Source: a virus
IMG/VR virus record: IMGVR_UViG_3300030329_006031
Location: 1-22,048 of that record
Length of the DNA stretch: 22,048 nt
Direction: 5' to 3' (one strand)
The notes under the pieces were generated by a model. That model saw only the letters and a list, made by a program, of their open reading frames with translations, had not been told where the DNA came from and made no database searches. Below are positions 1-7,776 of the stretch, piece after piece (positions within the stretch are counted from its first letter, which is position 1; every line of letters begins with the position of its first letter). The translations under genes and the position numbers were made by a program.

Positions 1-54
1 AATAAAAACATATCAATCTCCCATCTGGGTAATGCAGAGAAATTATTAATATGA
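1..54 (+). CDS. C-terminal end of an upstream gene (partial)
   Basis: The window opens inside an open reading frame that is read from base 1 and stops with TGA at 52-54. Only 17 residues are visible, ending HLGNAEKLLI. Its stop overlaps the ATG of the next gene in an ATGA arrangement, the same four-base overlap used by most genes in this cluster, which supports its being a real, co-translated gene. No function can be assigned from so short a piece. Its position suggests another member of the glycosyltransferase cluster. Confidence 0.6.
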   Translation, partial: NKNISISHLGNAEKLLI

Positions 55-914
55 AAGTTGATTTTAAAAACCTAAGAGTCCCGGCAGATTACCCGACATA
101 TCCCCCTTATCATGAAGGGGATTATATGGAAGAATATTTTTACAAATACTATATTCAAAATAAAGGTGAATTTGATAAAACAGGATTTACTTTGATACCT
201 ATTTTTTGGACAAATGTATACTTAACGAGTAAAAATAAAGAGTTGTTACAGCCGTATTTAAATTATCTCCCGAAAGATAAAAAATATTTTACTGTTTCGC
301 AGCATGATGATGCCGTTAATGAAATATTACCTCAAGGCACTTTAAGCTTTGAAGCCGGGGGTAATAGAAATGGTATACCTCTACCTTTAATTTGTTCACC
401 CTTAAAAAAAGATCTTATTACACCACGGGATAAAGATATTTTTTGTTCTTTTGTGGGATCCATTTCCAATAATGCGCAGTGCCGAGTAACATTGTATCAG
501 ACTTATGCTGACGATCCGGATTTTTATTTTTCTAAACCTCGTTACTGGACAGCTGAAGTACCACAAGACAACTTTAAAGAGTTTATTGACATATCTCAAC
601 GCTCGGAATTTTGTTTAGCGCCTCGCGGGTATGGAAAAAACAGTTTTAGATTTTACGAGGTGATGCAATTAGGATCAATTCCTGTTCTTGTATATGATGA
701 GGAATGGTTACCCTTTAAAAAGTATATAGATTGGACAGAGTTTAGTGTATTGGTGGAAGAAAAAGATATACCTAATTTAAAAACCCGGCTACAATCTTAT
801 ACAAAAGAACAAAAAGAAAAAATGCTAGAAAAAGGCAAAGAGATATACAGAGAGTATTTTTCAATGGAAGGATTTAGTAAAAACATATTAAGACATTTAC
901 AAGATGAAAAGTGA
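51..914 (+). CDS. Exostosin-like (GT47-type) glycosyltransferase
   Basis: Predicted cytoplasmic glycosyltransferase of 287 residues. The C-terminal half carries the pattern typical of exostosin/GT47-like GT-B enzymes: a CSFVGS segment near residues 128-133, then FCLAPRGYGKNSFRFYEVM from about residue 186, followed by GSIPVLVYDE. In that family this block (PRG...SFR..E....G.IPV) forms the donor-sugar nucleotide-binding part. There is no signal peptide or membrane segment. The ATG overlaps the upstream stop (ATGA), and the 3' end overlaps the next gene by 11 bases. The family call rests on motif recognition; the sugar donor and acceptor cannot be read from the sequence. Other GT-B families with a similar C-terminal block are possible. 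Confidence 0.7.
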   Translation: MKVDFKNLRVPADYPTYPPYHEGDYMEEYFYKYYIQNKGEFDKTGFTLIPIFWTNVYLTSKNKELLQPYLNYLPKDKKYFTVSQHDDAVNEILPQGTLSFEAGGNRNGIPLPLICSPLKKDLITPRDKDIFCSFVGSISNNAQCRVTLYQTYADDPDFYFSKPRYWTAEVPQDNFKEFIDISQRSEFCLAPRGYGKNSFRFYEVMQLGSIPVLVYDEEWLPFKKYIDWTEFSVLVEEKDIPNLKTRLQSYTKEQKEKMLEKGKEIYREYFSMEGFSKNILRHLQDEK

Positions 915-1650
915 TCTCCCATTATTTTATTACCAACCCAACACTGTACCGTATTTAGAAAAAAGCTTAGAGCTTAACAAAAAAATATTTAAGGATTTAA
1001 TTACTATTAAAGGAACAGATTGTCCGGAGTTTAATAATGTGTATAAGCATATGTGTTATAATGCAGATATGTTTGAAAGATTGTGCTTTATTCGCTTTTT
1101 TAAAATATTAGAATATGTAAAAGAAAATAATATTGATAAGTTTTTGTATTGTGATTCAGATGCTGTTTTTTTAGTGCCATTAGATTTTGAAAGCATATTA
1201 GATAAAGAAAAATGTGTAGCGTGTAGACCAGAACAGCAGAATAAATTTGAAGATGTTACCTGTGCGCATTTTTCAATATGGACGAAAGATGGTTTAGAAG
1301 ATTTTTGTAACTATATTATTGACGTTTATACAAATAACATTGACATTCTTTTACCTAAATGGGAGTGGCATATGAAAACAAAAACCGGTGGTGGTATATG
1401 TGATATGACAGTAATGTATCATTGGTATAAAGGTAGTAAAAATTTGTATAACATTAATGGTGGGGCTTTCGATAGAGGCATTGGCATGCCCCAAAATAAT
1501 ATACCAGATGAATATGAAATGAAGAACGGTATAAAGAGATTGCGTAGGATTGATAACCAAATATTTGGTACTAATTATAACGACGAATTAGTTCAATTCT
1601 TTGGATTACATTTTCAGGGAGATAAGAAAAACTATATGTACAGCTTATGA
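904..1650 (+). CDS. GT8-like glycosyltransferase with DSD motif
   Basis: Protein of 248 residues that looks like a single-domain GT-A glycosyltransferase. A hydrophobic strand leads into the metal-binding motif D84-S-D86 (KFLYCDSDAVFL). Near the end, H236 lies in HFQGDKK, which resembles the HxxGxxKPW motif of GT8-type enzymes, where the His helps bind the metal and nucleotide diphosphate. A GGGICD segment lies around the middle of the C-terminal half. No SD is visible; translation probably follows from the upstream gene, which it overlaps by 11 bases. The downstream gene starts inside its stop (ATGA). It shares the layout of the next protein (late DxD strand, C-terminal His motif), so the two may be distant paralogues. 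Substrate unknown. Confidence 0.6.
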   Translation: MKSDLPLFYYQPNTVPYLEKSLELNKKIFKDLITIKGTDCPEFNNVYKHMCYNADMFERLCFIRFFKILEYVKENNIDKFLYCDSDAVFLVPLDFESILDKEKCVACRPEQQNKFEDVTCAHFSIWTKDGLEDFCNYIIDVYTNNIDILLPKWEWHMKTKTGGGICDMTVMYHWYKGSKNLYNINGGAFDRGIGMPQNNIPDEYEMKNGIKRLRRIDNQIFGTNYNDELVQFFGLHFQGDKKNYMYSL

Positions 1651-2447
1651 AAAAATTCTTAACAACATTTGCATTATATAGTGATCATAGACAGACACTT
1701 TATGAGCAATTTATTCGATCTCGTTTTGCAAAATATGCAGAAATGCATGGAATGAAATTTGTAGAACTTAATAACGATAATTTTAAAATACAAATATTAC
1801 ATCCGGAGTTTGATGTACGTGAAAATATGCATTTTAATCGGTGGTTATTGTTTAAAAGACTTCTCGATGAAGGAAAATTAAATGATGGTGATATTTTATA
1901 TAATTTTGATGCTGATGTTTTTATTAAAGAGATGGATCAGCACTTTGAGCCAGATAAAGGATTTTCATATGCAATCGATTCAGGCAACACACACTGTTTT
2001 GGCTTCTTTGCATTAAAAATTAACGATTTTTCACGTAAGCTTATTAACGCTATTATTGACAGGGAAAGATGGCTTAAGGTAAGTCAATACGAATTTTTTA
2101 ACGAGCATAATAACGAAAAAGGTAAATGGCATATTGCCGATCAACAGATGTATTATACTTGCGCTGGTATTAAGCCTCATAGCTGGGAGTCGTTTTATGG
2201 TTTAGATAACCTAGGATTTCATTCATACCCTACAGAACATACAATCTTTTCACTTGACGAGCTTAAACAAAATGTAAACGTGTTGCCTACTGAATGGAAT
2301 GTAACACAGCTACATGATGAAACCGGCGATCTTAACATTGCTAAATACAATATTAATAAAACCACGTTAGACAAAACAATATTTAGACATTTTGCAGGCG
2401 GACAGCCATGGCGTTTTGATGAGTATACTCAAAAATATCCAATATGA
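1647..2447 (+). CDS. GT8-like glycosyltransferase with DAD motif
   Basis: Protein of 266 residues with GT-A hallmarks. The metal-binding motif is D88-A-D90 in ILYNFDADVFI. The C terminus carries H248 in FRHFAGGQPWRF, close to the HFxGxxKPW motif of GT8-like nucleotide-diphospho-sugar transferases. No signal peptide or membrane segment is seen, so it should act in the cytoplasm on a nucleotide sugar. Its ATG overlaps the preceding stop (ATGA) and its own stop overlaps the following ATG in the same way, indicating translational coupling. Donor and acceptor are unknown. It resembles the preceding protein in architecture more than in sequence. Confidence 0.6.
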   Translation: MKKFLTTFALYSDHRQTLYEQFIRSRFAKYAEMHGMKFVELNNDNFKIQILHPEFDVRENMHFNRWLLFKRLLDEGKLNDGDILYNFDADVFIKEMDQHFEPDKGFSYAIDSGNTHCFGFFALKINDFSRKLINAIIDRERWLKVSQYEFFNEHNNEKGKWHIADQQMYYTCAGIKPHSWESFYGLDNLGFHSYPTEHTIFSLDELKQNVNVLPTEWNVTQLHDETGDLNIAKYNINKTTLDKTIFRHFAGGQPWRFDEYTQKYPI

Positions 2448-3169
2448 AAATAGAAGAATTTACGATATGCTTACATTGTGGATGTAACAGAGATGTAACA
2501 GATAAGCAAATAGAAGCCCTTCGACCGCTTGAAAGTAAATATAAAGTTCATTGGAACAATAGAATAGATAGATACCCGGGTATGTATTCTTCCTATTCAC
2601 AATTAATAAATCATTCTATAGCTACATCACATACGGAGTGGTTAATCCTAATAAATGATAGGACATTTCCTACTGTAGATGAGGTTGAAAAGATGATTAA
2701 GCTTTTACAACAAGGAACATCGTGCGTTTTTTTATATAATGTGGGGTTTATGGGATTTGCAAAGGAACTTATAAGAAAAATAGGTTGGTGGGATGAAAGA
2801 TTTATTCATGGCGGTTGGGAAGATAGAGATTGGGTTTTTAGACTTGCAGAAGCAAATCTTTCCTTATATGAGAGTCAAGAAAGCACATATGATTACACGT
2901 GGAAATCCCCATTAAATGTTCCAGGCGGTAATAGCTCAACTCCACATTGGCTGAGCAAGTGGAACCTCAATAATTATAATCATGTTTTAAGAGTTATGCC
3001 CGAGCAGACATATCAACATTGGGATATGTTTTTAGGGGAACCTAGAGAAAACATTAGTAGCTCCTGGACTAGTTGGGGTGACTCTAAATTAAATATCGAT
3101 TTTGGCGGGCCTGGGTCCGGACCGTCGGGGAGTAGTATACTAGCTAACAGAAAAATTATAGACGCGTAA
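2444..3169 (+). CDS. GT2-like GT-A glycosyltransferase
   Basis: Protein of 241 residues with a GT2-like arrangement. An N-terminal strand (TICLHCGCNRD) is followed by N71-D72-R73 after a hydrophobic strand, in the position of a DxD motif. The acceptor-side motif GGWEDRDWVFRL contains E126-D127, typical of the ED/ExD catalytic-base region in GT2 enzymes. The replacement of the first Asp of DxD by Asn is unusual but is seen in some members. The C terminus ends in a Gly/Ser-rich stretch (FGGPGSGPSGSS). It is coupled to the upstream gene through ATGA. Downstream there is a 19-base gap, the largest within the first seven genes of the cluster. Confidence 0.55.
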   Translation: MKIEEFTICLHCGCNRDVTDKQIEALRPLESKYKVHWNNRIDRYPGMYSSYSQLINHSIATSHTEWLILINDRTFPTVDEVEKMIKLLQQGTSCVFLYNVGFMGFAKELIRKIGWWDERFIHGGWEDRDWVFRLAEANLSLYESQESTYDYTWKSPLNVPGGNSSTPHWLSKWNLNNYNHVLRVMPEQTYQHWDMFLGEPRENISSSWTSWGDSKLNIDFGGPGSGPSGSSILANRKIIDA

Positions 3170-3188
3170 CAAGAATAAACCAAAACTT

Positions 3189-4184
3189 ATGAAACCATCT
3201 TCAACAGAAGAATCGCAGTTAAAATTATTATTTGTACCTACTGTTGACCCAACTAAGCAGGGTGACTTACTAGAACTATCTATCTTACATGGATTAAGAT
3301 CATTACTTGGAAAACAGTGTATTGATTATCCTCGAAAAAAGGTAATGTATCATGATTGGTCCGATACAAAAAAGGATACTCTACATGGTAGAGGGTTTAC
3401 CTTATTAACAGAGCCAATACAGGATTTATCTGAAGAAGATCGAACACTGGGTGAGTTTGATGCTATCTTATATGGCTGCGGTCATATGTACGGTGAAAAG
3501 AGTATCGCAGAATATAATAAACTAGCTATTAATAGAAATATATGGGTTTTAGATGGACATGATCTACACGGGCATGCCCCTAAAAAAATAACAATTAAAG
3601 AAGGAGACAAAGAATTAGAAGTTATAGGTTCCCAGTTTCAAAAATCCTTTAAACGAGAATTAGTTGAAGATAATTTACAATTAGTCTACCCAACTGGCTT
3701 CGGTATACCAAAGCATAGAATCAGATCTATAGATCTGACGAAAAAGGACCAACTATTTCAAAAAACTGCTCCGGATAATTCAATTTTTAAACAGGTTAGT
3801 GATATAGGTGGGGGATTTTCACACCATAAATTTACCGAAGAAGAAAAATACTATGATGATTTAAGTAGATCTTGGTTTGGGTTAACATGTAAAAAAGGCG
3901 GATGGGATTGCTTGAGGCACTATGAGATAATAGCTGCTGGGTCGGTCCTTCTTTTTAAAGATTATAACAAAAAACATCCGTTATGTTCACCGCAATGTCT
4001 TCCGTGTTTGAGCTACTCGACTAAGGAAGAATTAGACGATATAACAAATAGACTAGTTGTAAACAATAAACCTACGGATGAATATTGGTTCTATTTATAT
4101 AAACAAAGAGAGTGGTTAAATAATGTTGGAACAACAGAAGCAAGAGCTAGAGAAATAATTAAAACTATAGAAAATAATTTATGA
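3189..4184 (+). CDS. Glycosyltransferase-like protein, probably GT-B fold
   Basis: Protein of 331 residues. The N-terminal part (LKLLFVPTVDPTKQGD) looks like the start of a Rossmann-type domain. The C-terminal part contains SWFGLTCKKGGWDCLRHYE, then IIAAGSVLLF, around residues 227-257. This resembles the donor-binding region of GT-B transferases, where an (R/H)-x-E motif precedes a small residue and a hydrophobic strand, and it is related in layout to the exostosin-like protein at the start of the cluster. No SD is seen, only an A-rich leader. Its stop overlaps the next ATG (ATGA). I cannot name a family with confidence; a non-catalytic homologue is possible. Confidence 0.45.
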   Translation: MKPSSTEESQLKLLFVPTVDPTKQGDLLELSILHGLRSLLGKQCIDYPRKKVMYHDWSDTKKDTLHGRGFTLLTEPIQDLSEEDRTLGEFDAILYGCGHMYGEKSIAEYNKLAINRNIWVLDGHDLHGHAPKKITIKEGDKELEVIGSQFQKSFKRELVEDNLQLVYPTGFGIPKHRIRSIDLTKKDQLFQKTAPDNSIFKQVSDIGGGFSHHKFTEEEKYYDDLSRSWFGLTCKKGGWDCLRHYEIIAAGSVLLFKDYNKKHPLCSPQCLPCLSYSTKEELDDITNRLVVNNKPTDEYWFYLYKQREWLNNVGTTEARAREIIKTIENNL

Positions 4185-5131
4185 AAAAAATACTTATATC
4201 AGGCGGTGCTGGATTCTTAGGCACATACTCTATCGAAAAATATTTAGAAGAAGGATACGATATTACAGTTATTGACAATTTTTCAACTGCAGTTGTAAAA
4301 AATAATGATCCGATATTAGATAATGTTCGATTAATAGAAGACGATATTTTAAATGTAAAATGGACCGATCTAGAAAAATACGATTTAGTTTTACACTTAG
4401 CTAGTCCAGTCGGACCAGCAGGAATTCTTAAACATTCCGGTAAGATGGCGAAATATATTTTGGATGACATCTACTGGGCTATTGAAGGAGCACAACATAA
4501 TAATTGCCCTTTAGTATTTGTTAGTACATCAGAGATTTATGGCTATAGAGAAAAAGCTGTTCTTCTTAAAGAAGAAGATGACAAGCTTCTTGTAGGTGAT
4601 TTTAAAGTTAGAAACGAATACAGTATTGCAAAACTTTTAGCAGAAATTGTTTTATCTAATACTGCTAAAGTAAGTGATCTAAAGTATCAAATTATAAGGC
4701 CGTTTAACATAAGTGGCGCTCGTCAACTTAAAGATGGTGGTTTTGTTCTTCCTACATTTGTAACGCAGTCTTTAAATAAAGATGACATTACTGTTTTTAA
4801 TGACGGTAAACAAATTAGAGCATTTACACATGTTACAGACATTGTAAACGGTATATATCTTACGTCTCAATCTGATTTTAATAAAATTTGGAACGTCGGT
4901 AACCCGGATAATCAATGTACTATTTTAGAAATGGCTGAAATAGTAAAAAGAAAAACACAAACAGAATCAGATATTACTTTTGTAGACCCGAAAACTATTC
5001 ACGGTCCTTTATATGAAGAAGCTTGGGACAAAATTCCTAATCCCGAAAAAATTAACGACAAGCTTGGCTGGGTTGCAAAACATAATGTTGATTATATTAT
5101 TAATGATGTAATTAATTATTATAGTTCATGA
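4181..5131 (+). CDS. NAD-dependent sugar-nucleotide epimerase/dehydratase/decarboxylase (extended SDR)
   Basis: Extended short-chain dehydrogenase of 316 residues. The NAD-binding GGAGFLG motif is at G8-G14. The active-site strand reads STSEIYG (S115-E118) and the catalytic pair is Y147...K151 (NEYSIAK). The substrate-binding side shows RPFNISGAR and a C-terminal RAFTHVTDIV. The STSE strand and RPFN are typical of UDP-glucuronate decarboxylase (UXS/ArnA-type) and of related 4,6-dehydratases, so a decarboxylase or dehydratase acting on a UDP- or dTDP-sugar is the best guess; exact substrate unresolved. It is ATGA-coupled on both sides and directly precedes a nucleotide-sugar dehydrogenase homologue, so the two could act in sequence on a UDP-sugar. 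Confidence 0.75.
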   Translation: MKKILISGGAGFLGTYSIEKYLEEGYDITVIDNFSTAVVKNNDPILDNVRLIEDDILNVKWTDLEKYDLVLHLASPVGPAGILKHSGKMAKYILDDIYWAIEGAQHNNCPLVFVSTSEIYGYREKAVLLKEEDDKLLVGDFKVRNEYSIAKLLAEIVLSNTAKVSDLKYQIIRPFNISGARQLKDGGFVLPTFVTQSLNKDDITVFNDGKQIRAFTHVTDIVNGIYLTSQSDFNKIWNVGNPDNQCTILEMAEIVKRKTQTESDITFVDPKTIHGPLYEEAWDKIPNPEKINDKLGWVAKHNVDYIINDVINYYSS

Positions 5132-5868
5132 AAGATGTAGGGATTATTGGATACGGTGAAATAGGCGAGTCATTAGAAAAATGCTATCTTGGTAAAAATT
5201 TTAAAATAAGCATTGTTGATACCGGTAAAAAAATAAATCAAATAAATGGTAATATAGACATTTTAAATATAGCTATTCCGTTTACTGACCAGCGGCAATT
5301 TAGCAAAATAGTATCTCAATATATTGAGACTTATTCTCCTACACTTACTATTATTCATAGCACCGTTACACCCGGAACAACAAAATTAATTACCGAAATA
5401 ACAAAGGCTAAAGTTGTACATTCTCCTGTAAGAGGTATTCATCCAAATTTATATGAAGGGTTAAAATCTTTTGTCAAGTGTATAGGTGGAGAAGATGCAC
5501 GTGCAGTTGAACTAACAAAACAACACTATAATGAACTAGAAATTAGATACACGGTCTTTAATGGATCTACCGCAACAGAATTAGCTAAAATTCTTTCAAC
5601 AACCTACTACGGTATGTGTATCGCGTTTCATAATGACATTAACAAGCTTTGTAACGACTACGATGTAAATTACGATGAAGTTGCAACGCAGTGGAATAGA
5701 ACTTATAACGAAGGTTATAAAAAACTAGGAATGGACAACGTTGTTCGACCTGTTTTATACCCGCCTAAAAACGGAAAAATTGGTGGCCATTGTGTTATAC
5801 CTAATGCAGAGTTGTGTAAAAAGTTTTTTGATAGTAAAGTATTAGATTATATATTGGAATTAAAATGA
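5128..5868 (+). CDS. Shortened nucleotide-sugar dehydrogenase homologue (UDP-glucose/GDP-mannose dehydrogenase family)
   Basis: Protein of 246 residues matching the N-terminal and central domains of the UDP-glucose/GDP-mannose dehydrogenase family. Seen: GYGEIG (G8-G13) for NAD; HSTVTPGTT (77-85), a family motif normally STVPxGTT; ELAK with K154; and GGHCVIP containing C222, the position of the catalytic Cys in GGHCIP-type members. It ends about 24 residues after that Cys, whereas family members are usually 400 residues or more and carry a third, UDP-binding domain. The Asn four residues after the conserved Lys is replaced by T158. It may therefore be a minimal enzyme, an enzyme with a different substrate, or an inactive homologue. 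It is ATGA-coupled to both neighbours. Confidence 0.7.
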   Translation: MKDVGIIGYGEIGESLEKCYLGKNFKISIVDTGKKINQINGNIDILNIAIPFTDQRQFSKIVSQYIETYSPTLTIIHSTVTPGTTKLITEITKAKVVHSPVRGIHPNLYEGLKSFVKCIGGEDARAVELTKQHYNELEIRYTVFNGSTATELAKILSTTYYGMCIAFHNDINKLCNDYDVNYDEVATQWNRTYNEGYKKLGMDNVVRPVLYPPKNGKIGGHCVIPNAELCKKFFDSKVLDYILELK

Positions 5869-6899
5869 AAACAGCATTAGTATTAGGAGCCGGTGGATTT
5901 ATTGGAAATCATTTAGTTAATCGTCTTAAAGATGATGGTTACTGGGTAAGAGGAGTTGATTTAAAATATCCTGAGTTTTGTAAAACAAAAGCAGATGAAT
6001 TTGTCTATGGAAATGTAGGTGATTTACGAAGCGCTAATAATTGCAATCGAGCTATTCGGTTTGATGGTAAGATGGGCAATTTTTATAAAAGTGTTCCGGA
6101 ACAGTATAAGGAACCTTTCGATGAAATCTATCAGTTAGCAGCTGATATGGGCGGAGCTGGGTTTATTTTTACAGGAGATAACGACGCTGATATTATGCAC
6201 AACTCTGCTACTATTAATCTTAATATTTTAAATGCTGTAAAACAATATAATGAGTATAAAGGTCTTAATAAGACAAAAATATTCTACAGTAGCAGCGCTT
6301 GTATGTACCCAGAACACAATCAGTTAGATCCAGAAAATCCTAACTGTGAAGAATCTTCTGCATACCCAGCAGATCCTGATTCAGAGTATGGATGGGAAAA
6401 ACTCTTTAGTGAAAGGTTATATTTAGCATATAATAGAAACTATGATATACCTGTTAGAGTTGCTCGTTTTCATAATATCTTTGGTCCATTAGGCACGTGG
6501 GAAGGTGGCAGAGAAAAGGCTCCGGCGGCTATCTGTAGAAAAGTAATTCAGTCTAACGGCGAAGTTGAAATCTGGGGATCCGGAGAACAAACAAGAAGCT
6601 TTTTATATATTGATGAATGTGTTGAGGGTATACGACGTGTAATGGAATCAGAATTTAGCGAACCAGTTAATATTGGTTCCGATGAGATGGTTACAATTAA
6701 TGAGCTAGTAGATATTGCCAGTAGCGTTGAAGGAAAAAATATAACTAAAAAACATATTGATGGTCCGTTGGGTGTTGCCGGTAGAAATTCAGACAACAAA
6801 CTTATTAAAGAAAAGATTGGATGGGCTCCAAATTATCCATTATCTAAAGGTATAGAAAAAACGTATAAATGGATAAAGTCGCAGCTTGAAGATAGCTAA
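5865..6899 (+). CDS. GDP-mannose 3,5-epimerase-like enzyme
   Basis: Extended SDR of 344 residues that strongly resembles GDP-mannose 3,5-epimerase (GME), the enzyme that makes GDP-L-galactose (and GDP-L-gulose) from GDP-mannose in the plant ascorbate pathway and in some bacterial polysaccharide pathways. Seen: GAGGFIG at 8-14, AADMGGAGFI, SSSACMYPE with C146, YGWEK with Y175 and K179, FHNIFGPLGTW, and GREKAPAAI with K218. In plant GME the catalytic residues are C145, Y174/K178 and K217, so all four are conserved at nearly identical spacing. The C terminus carries RSFLYIDECVEGI, the usual SDR substrate-side segment. It is ATGA-coupled to the upstream gene. The product would be a GDP-L-sugar donor for one of the cluster's glycosyltransferases. 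Confidence 0.85.
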   Translation: MKTALVLGAGGFIGNHLVNRLKDDGYWVRGVDLKYPEFCKTKADEFVYGNVGDLRSANNCNRAIRFDGKMGNFYKSVPEQYKEPFDEIYQLAADMGGAGFIFTGDNDADIMHNSATINLNILNAVKQYNEYKGLNKTKIFYSSSACMYPEHNQLDPENPNCEESSAYPADPDSEYGWEKLFSERLYLAYNRNYDIPVRVARFHNIFGPLGTWEGGREKAPAAICRKVIQSNGEVEIWGSGEQTRSFLYIDECVEGIRRVMESEFSEPVNIGSDEMVTINELVDIASSVEGKNITKKHIDGPLGVAGRNSDNKLIKEKIGWAPNYPLSKGIEKTYKWIKSQLEDS

Positions 6900-6900
6900 A

Positions 6901-7734
6901 ATGCACTACACTATTACTACACCCTGGTTTGGAAGGACTGGTAACAATATACAATCAATATCTAATGCTATATACTTTTGTCGCTTAAAGGGTTTTAATT
7001 TTCATTCCCCGCCAAATAGTTTTATAGAAGAATTTTCTGAAAATTTTGGAACAGAATCTAATATTTCCTCTCCATTTTTTACTATAAAAGATTTAAATTG
7101 TGATAAGCCCTGCTATATTAAGGACGATATAATGTTTTGTGATATTAGTGATTTAAATTCGCAGAGGAAAGATATTTGTGAAACTTTTATATTACCACGG
7201 CTAAAGATACCATTACTAAAAGATCCTCTTCCTAGTTCAACTCTCGTTGTTCATATACGTGGCGGTGATATTTTTGATTTTAACCCAGCTTATGTTGGAT
7301 TTGAAGGTGAGATTGACAATTTTCCAGGAATGATGGTCCAGAACCCTCTTTGCTTTTATGAGAATTTATTTAAAAATTTTAAATCAGTTTTGATAGTAGC
7401 AGAGGACTTTTCTAATCCCGTAATAAAACATTTACAAAAGAATAAAAAAGTAAAAGTAGTATCTTCTTCAATTGAAGAAGACTTTTCTTTGCTTTTAAGA
7501 GCTAAAAATCTAGCTACTTCAGGCGTAGGGACGTTCGCTATAGCAGCAGCACTCTGTTCTAAAAACATAGAAACCCTTTTTTGTACTAATTTGTTTTATA
7601 CTCACCACTTAAACCCTACAATGCTTGAAGGTAAAATTAATGTGGAGATTAATAACTTAGAAGGTTATATTAAAAGGGGTGAGTGGAAAAATACATTATC
7701 ACAAAGAAAATTAATGGTAACATATAAATGTTAA
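6901..7734 (+). CDS. Fucosyltransferase-like glycosyltransferase
   Basis: Protein of 277 residues from the ATG at 6901, which starts one base after the preceding stop; a TTG five codons upstream is less likely. The segment LVVHIRGGDIF (near residue 115) matches the HxRxGD-type motif of alpha-1,2/alpha-1,6 fucosyltransferases (GT11/GT23 and related), which binds GDP-fucose. The segment SGVGTFAIAAALC further on resembles the later S-x-x-T/S-F nucleotide-binding motif of the same fold. The N terminus (PWFGRTGNNIQSISNAI) resembles the GRLGNQ-like opening of GT11 enzymes. Because it follows a GDP-mannose 3,5-epimerase homologue, a GDP-L-galactose donor is as plausible as GDP-fucose; this is inference. 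It is the last gene of the sugar cluster before a 42-base gap. Confidence 0.6.
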   Translation: MHYTITTPWFGRTGNNIQSISNAIYFCRLKGFNFHSPPNSFIEEFSENFGTESNISSPFFTIKDLNCDKPCYIKDDIMFCDISDLNSQRKDICETFILPRLKIPLLKDPLPSSTLVVHIRGGDIFDFNPAYVGFEGEIDNFPGMMVQNPLCFYENLFKNFKSVLIVAEDFSNPVIKHLQKNKKVKVVSSSIEEDFSLLLRAKNLATSGVGTFAIAAALCSKNIETLFCTNLFYTHHLNPTMLEGKINVEINNLEGYIKRGEWKNTLSQRKLMVTYKC

Positions 7735-7743
7735 TACCATTAC

Positions 7744-7771
7744 TTGAAAATAATCAAACATAGTATATACT
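7744..7771 (+). promoter_or_regulatory. Sigma70-like promoter before the DUF366-like gene
   Basis: TTGAAA at 7744-7749 and TATACT at 7766-7771 are separated by 16 bases; each differs from the bacterial consensus at one position. The -10 lies in a 14-base perfect palindrome (ATAGTATATACTAT, 7760-7773). Transcription would start near 7777-7779, essentially at the ATG. It lies in the 42-base gap that separates the sugar cluster from the next gene block. The region is AT-rich, so a chance match remains possible. Confidence 0.45.
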
Positions 7772-7776
7772 ATAGT

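Noticed and set aside
7744-7776. TTG-initiated N-terminal extension of the DUF366-like protein
   Set aside because: The extra codons overlap the predicted promoter, and family similarity starts just after the ATG at 7777.
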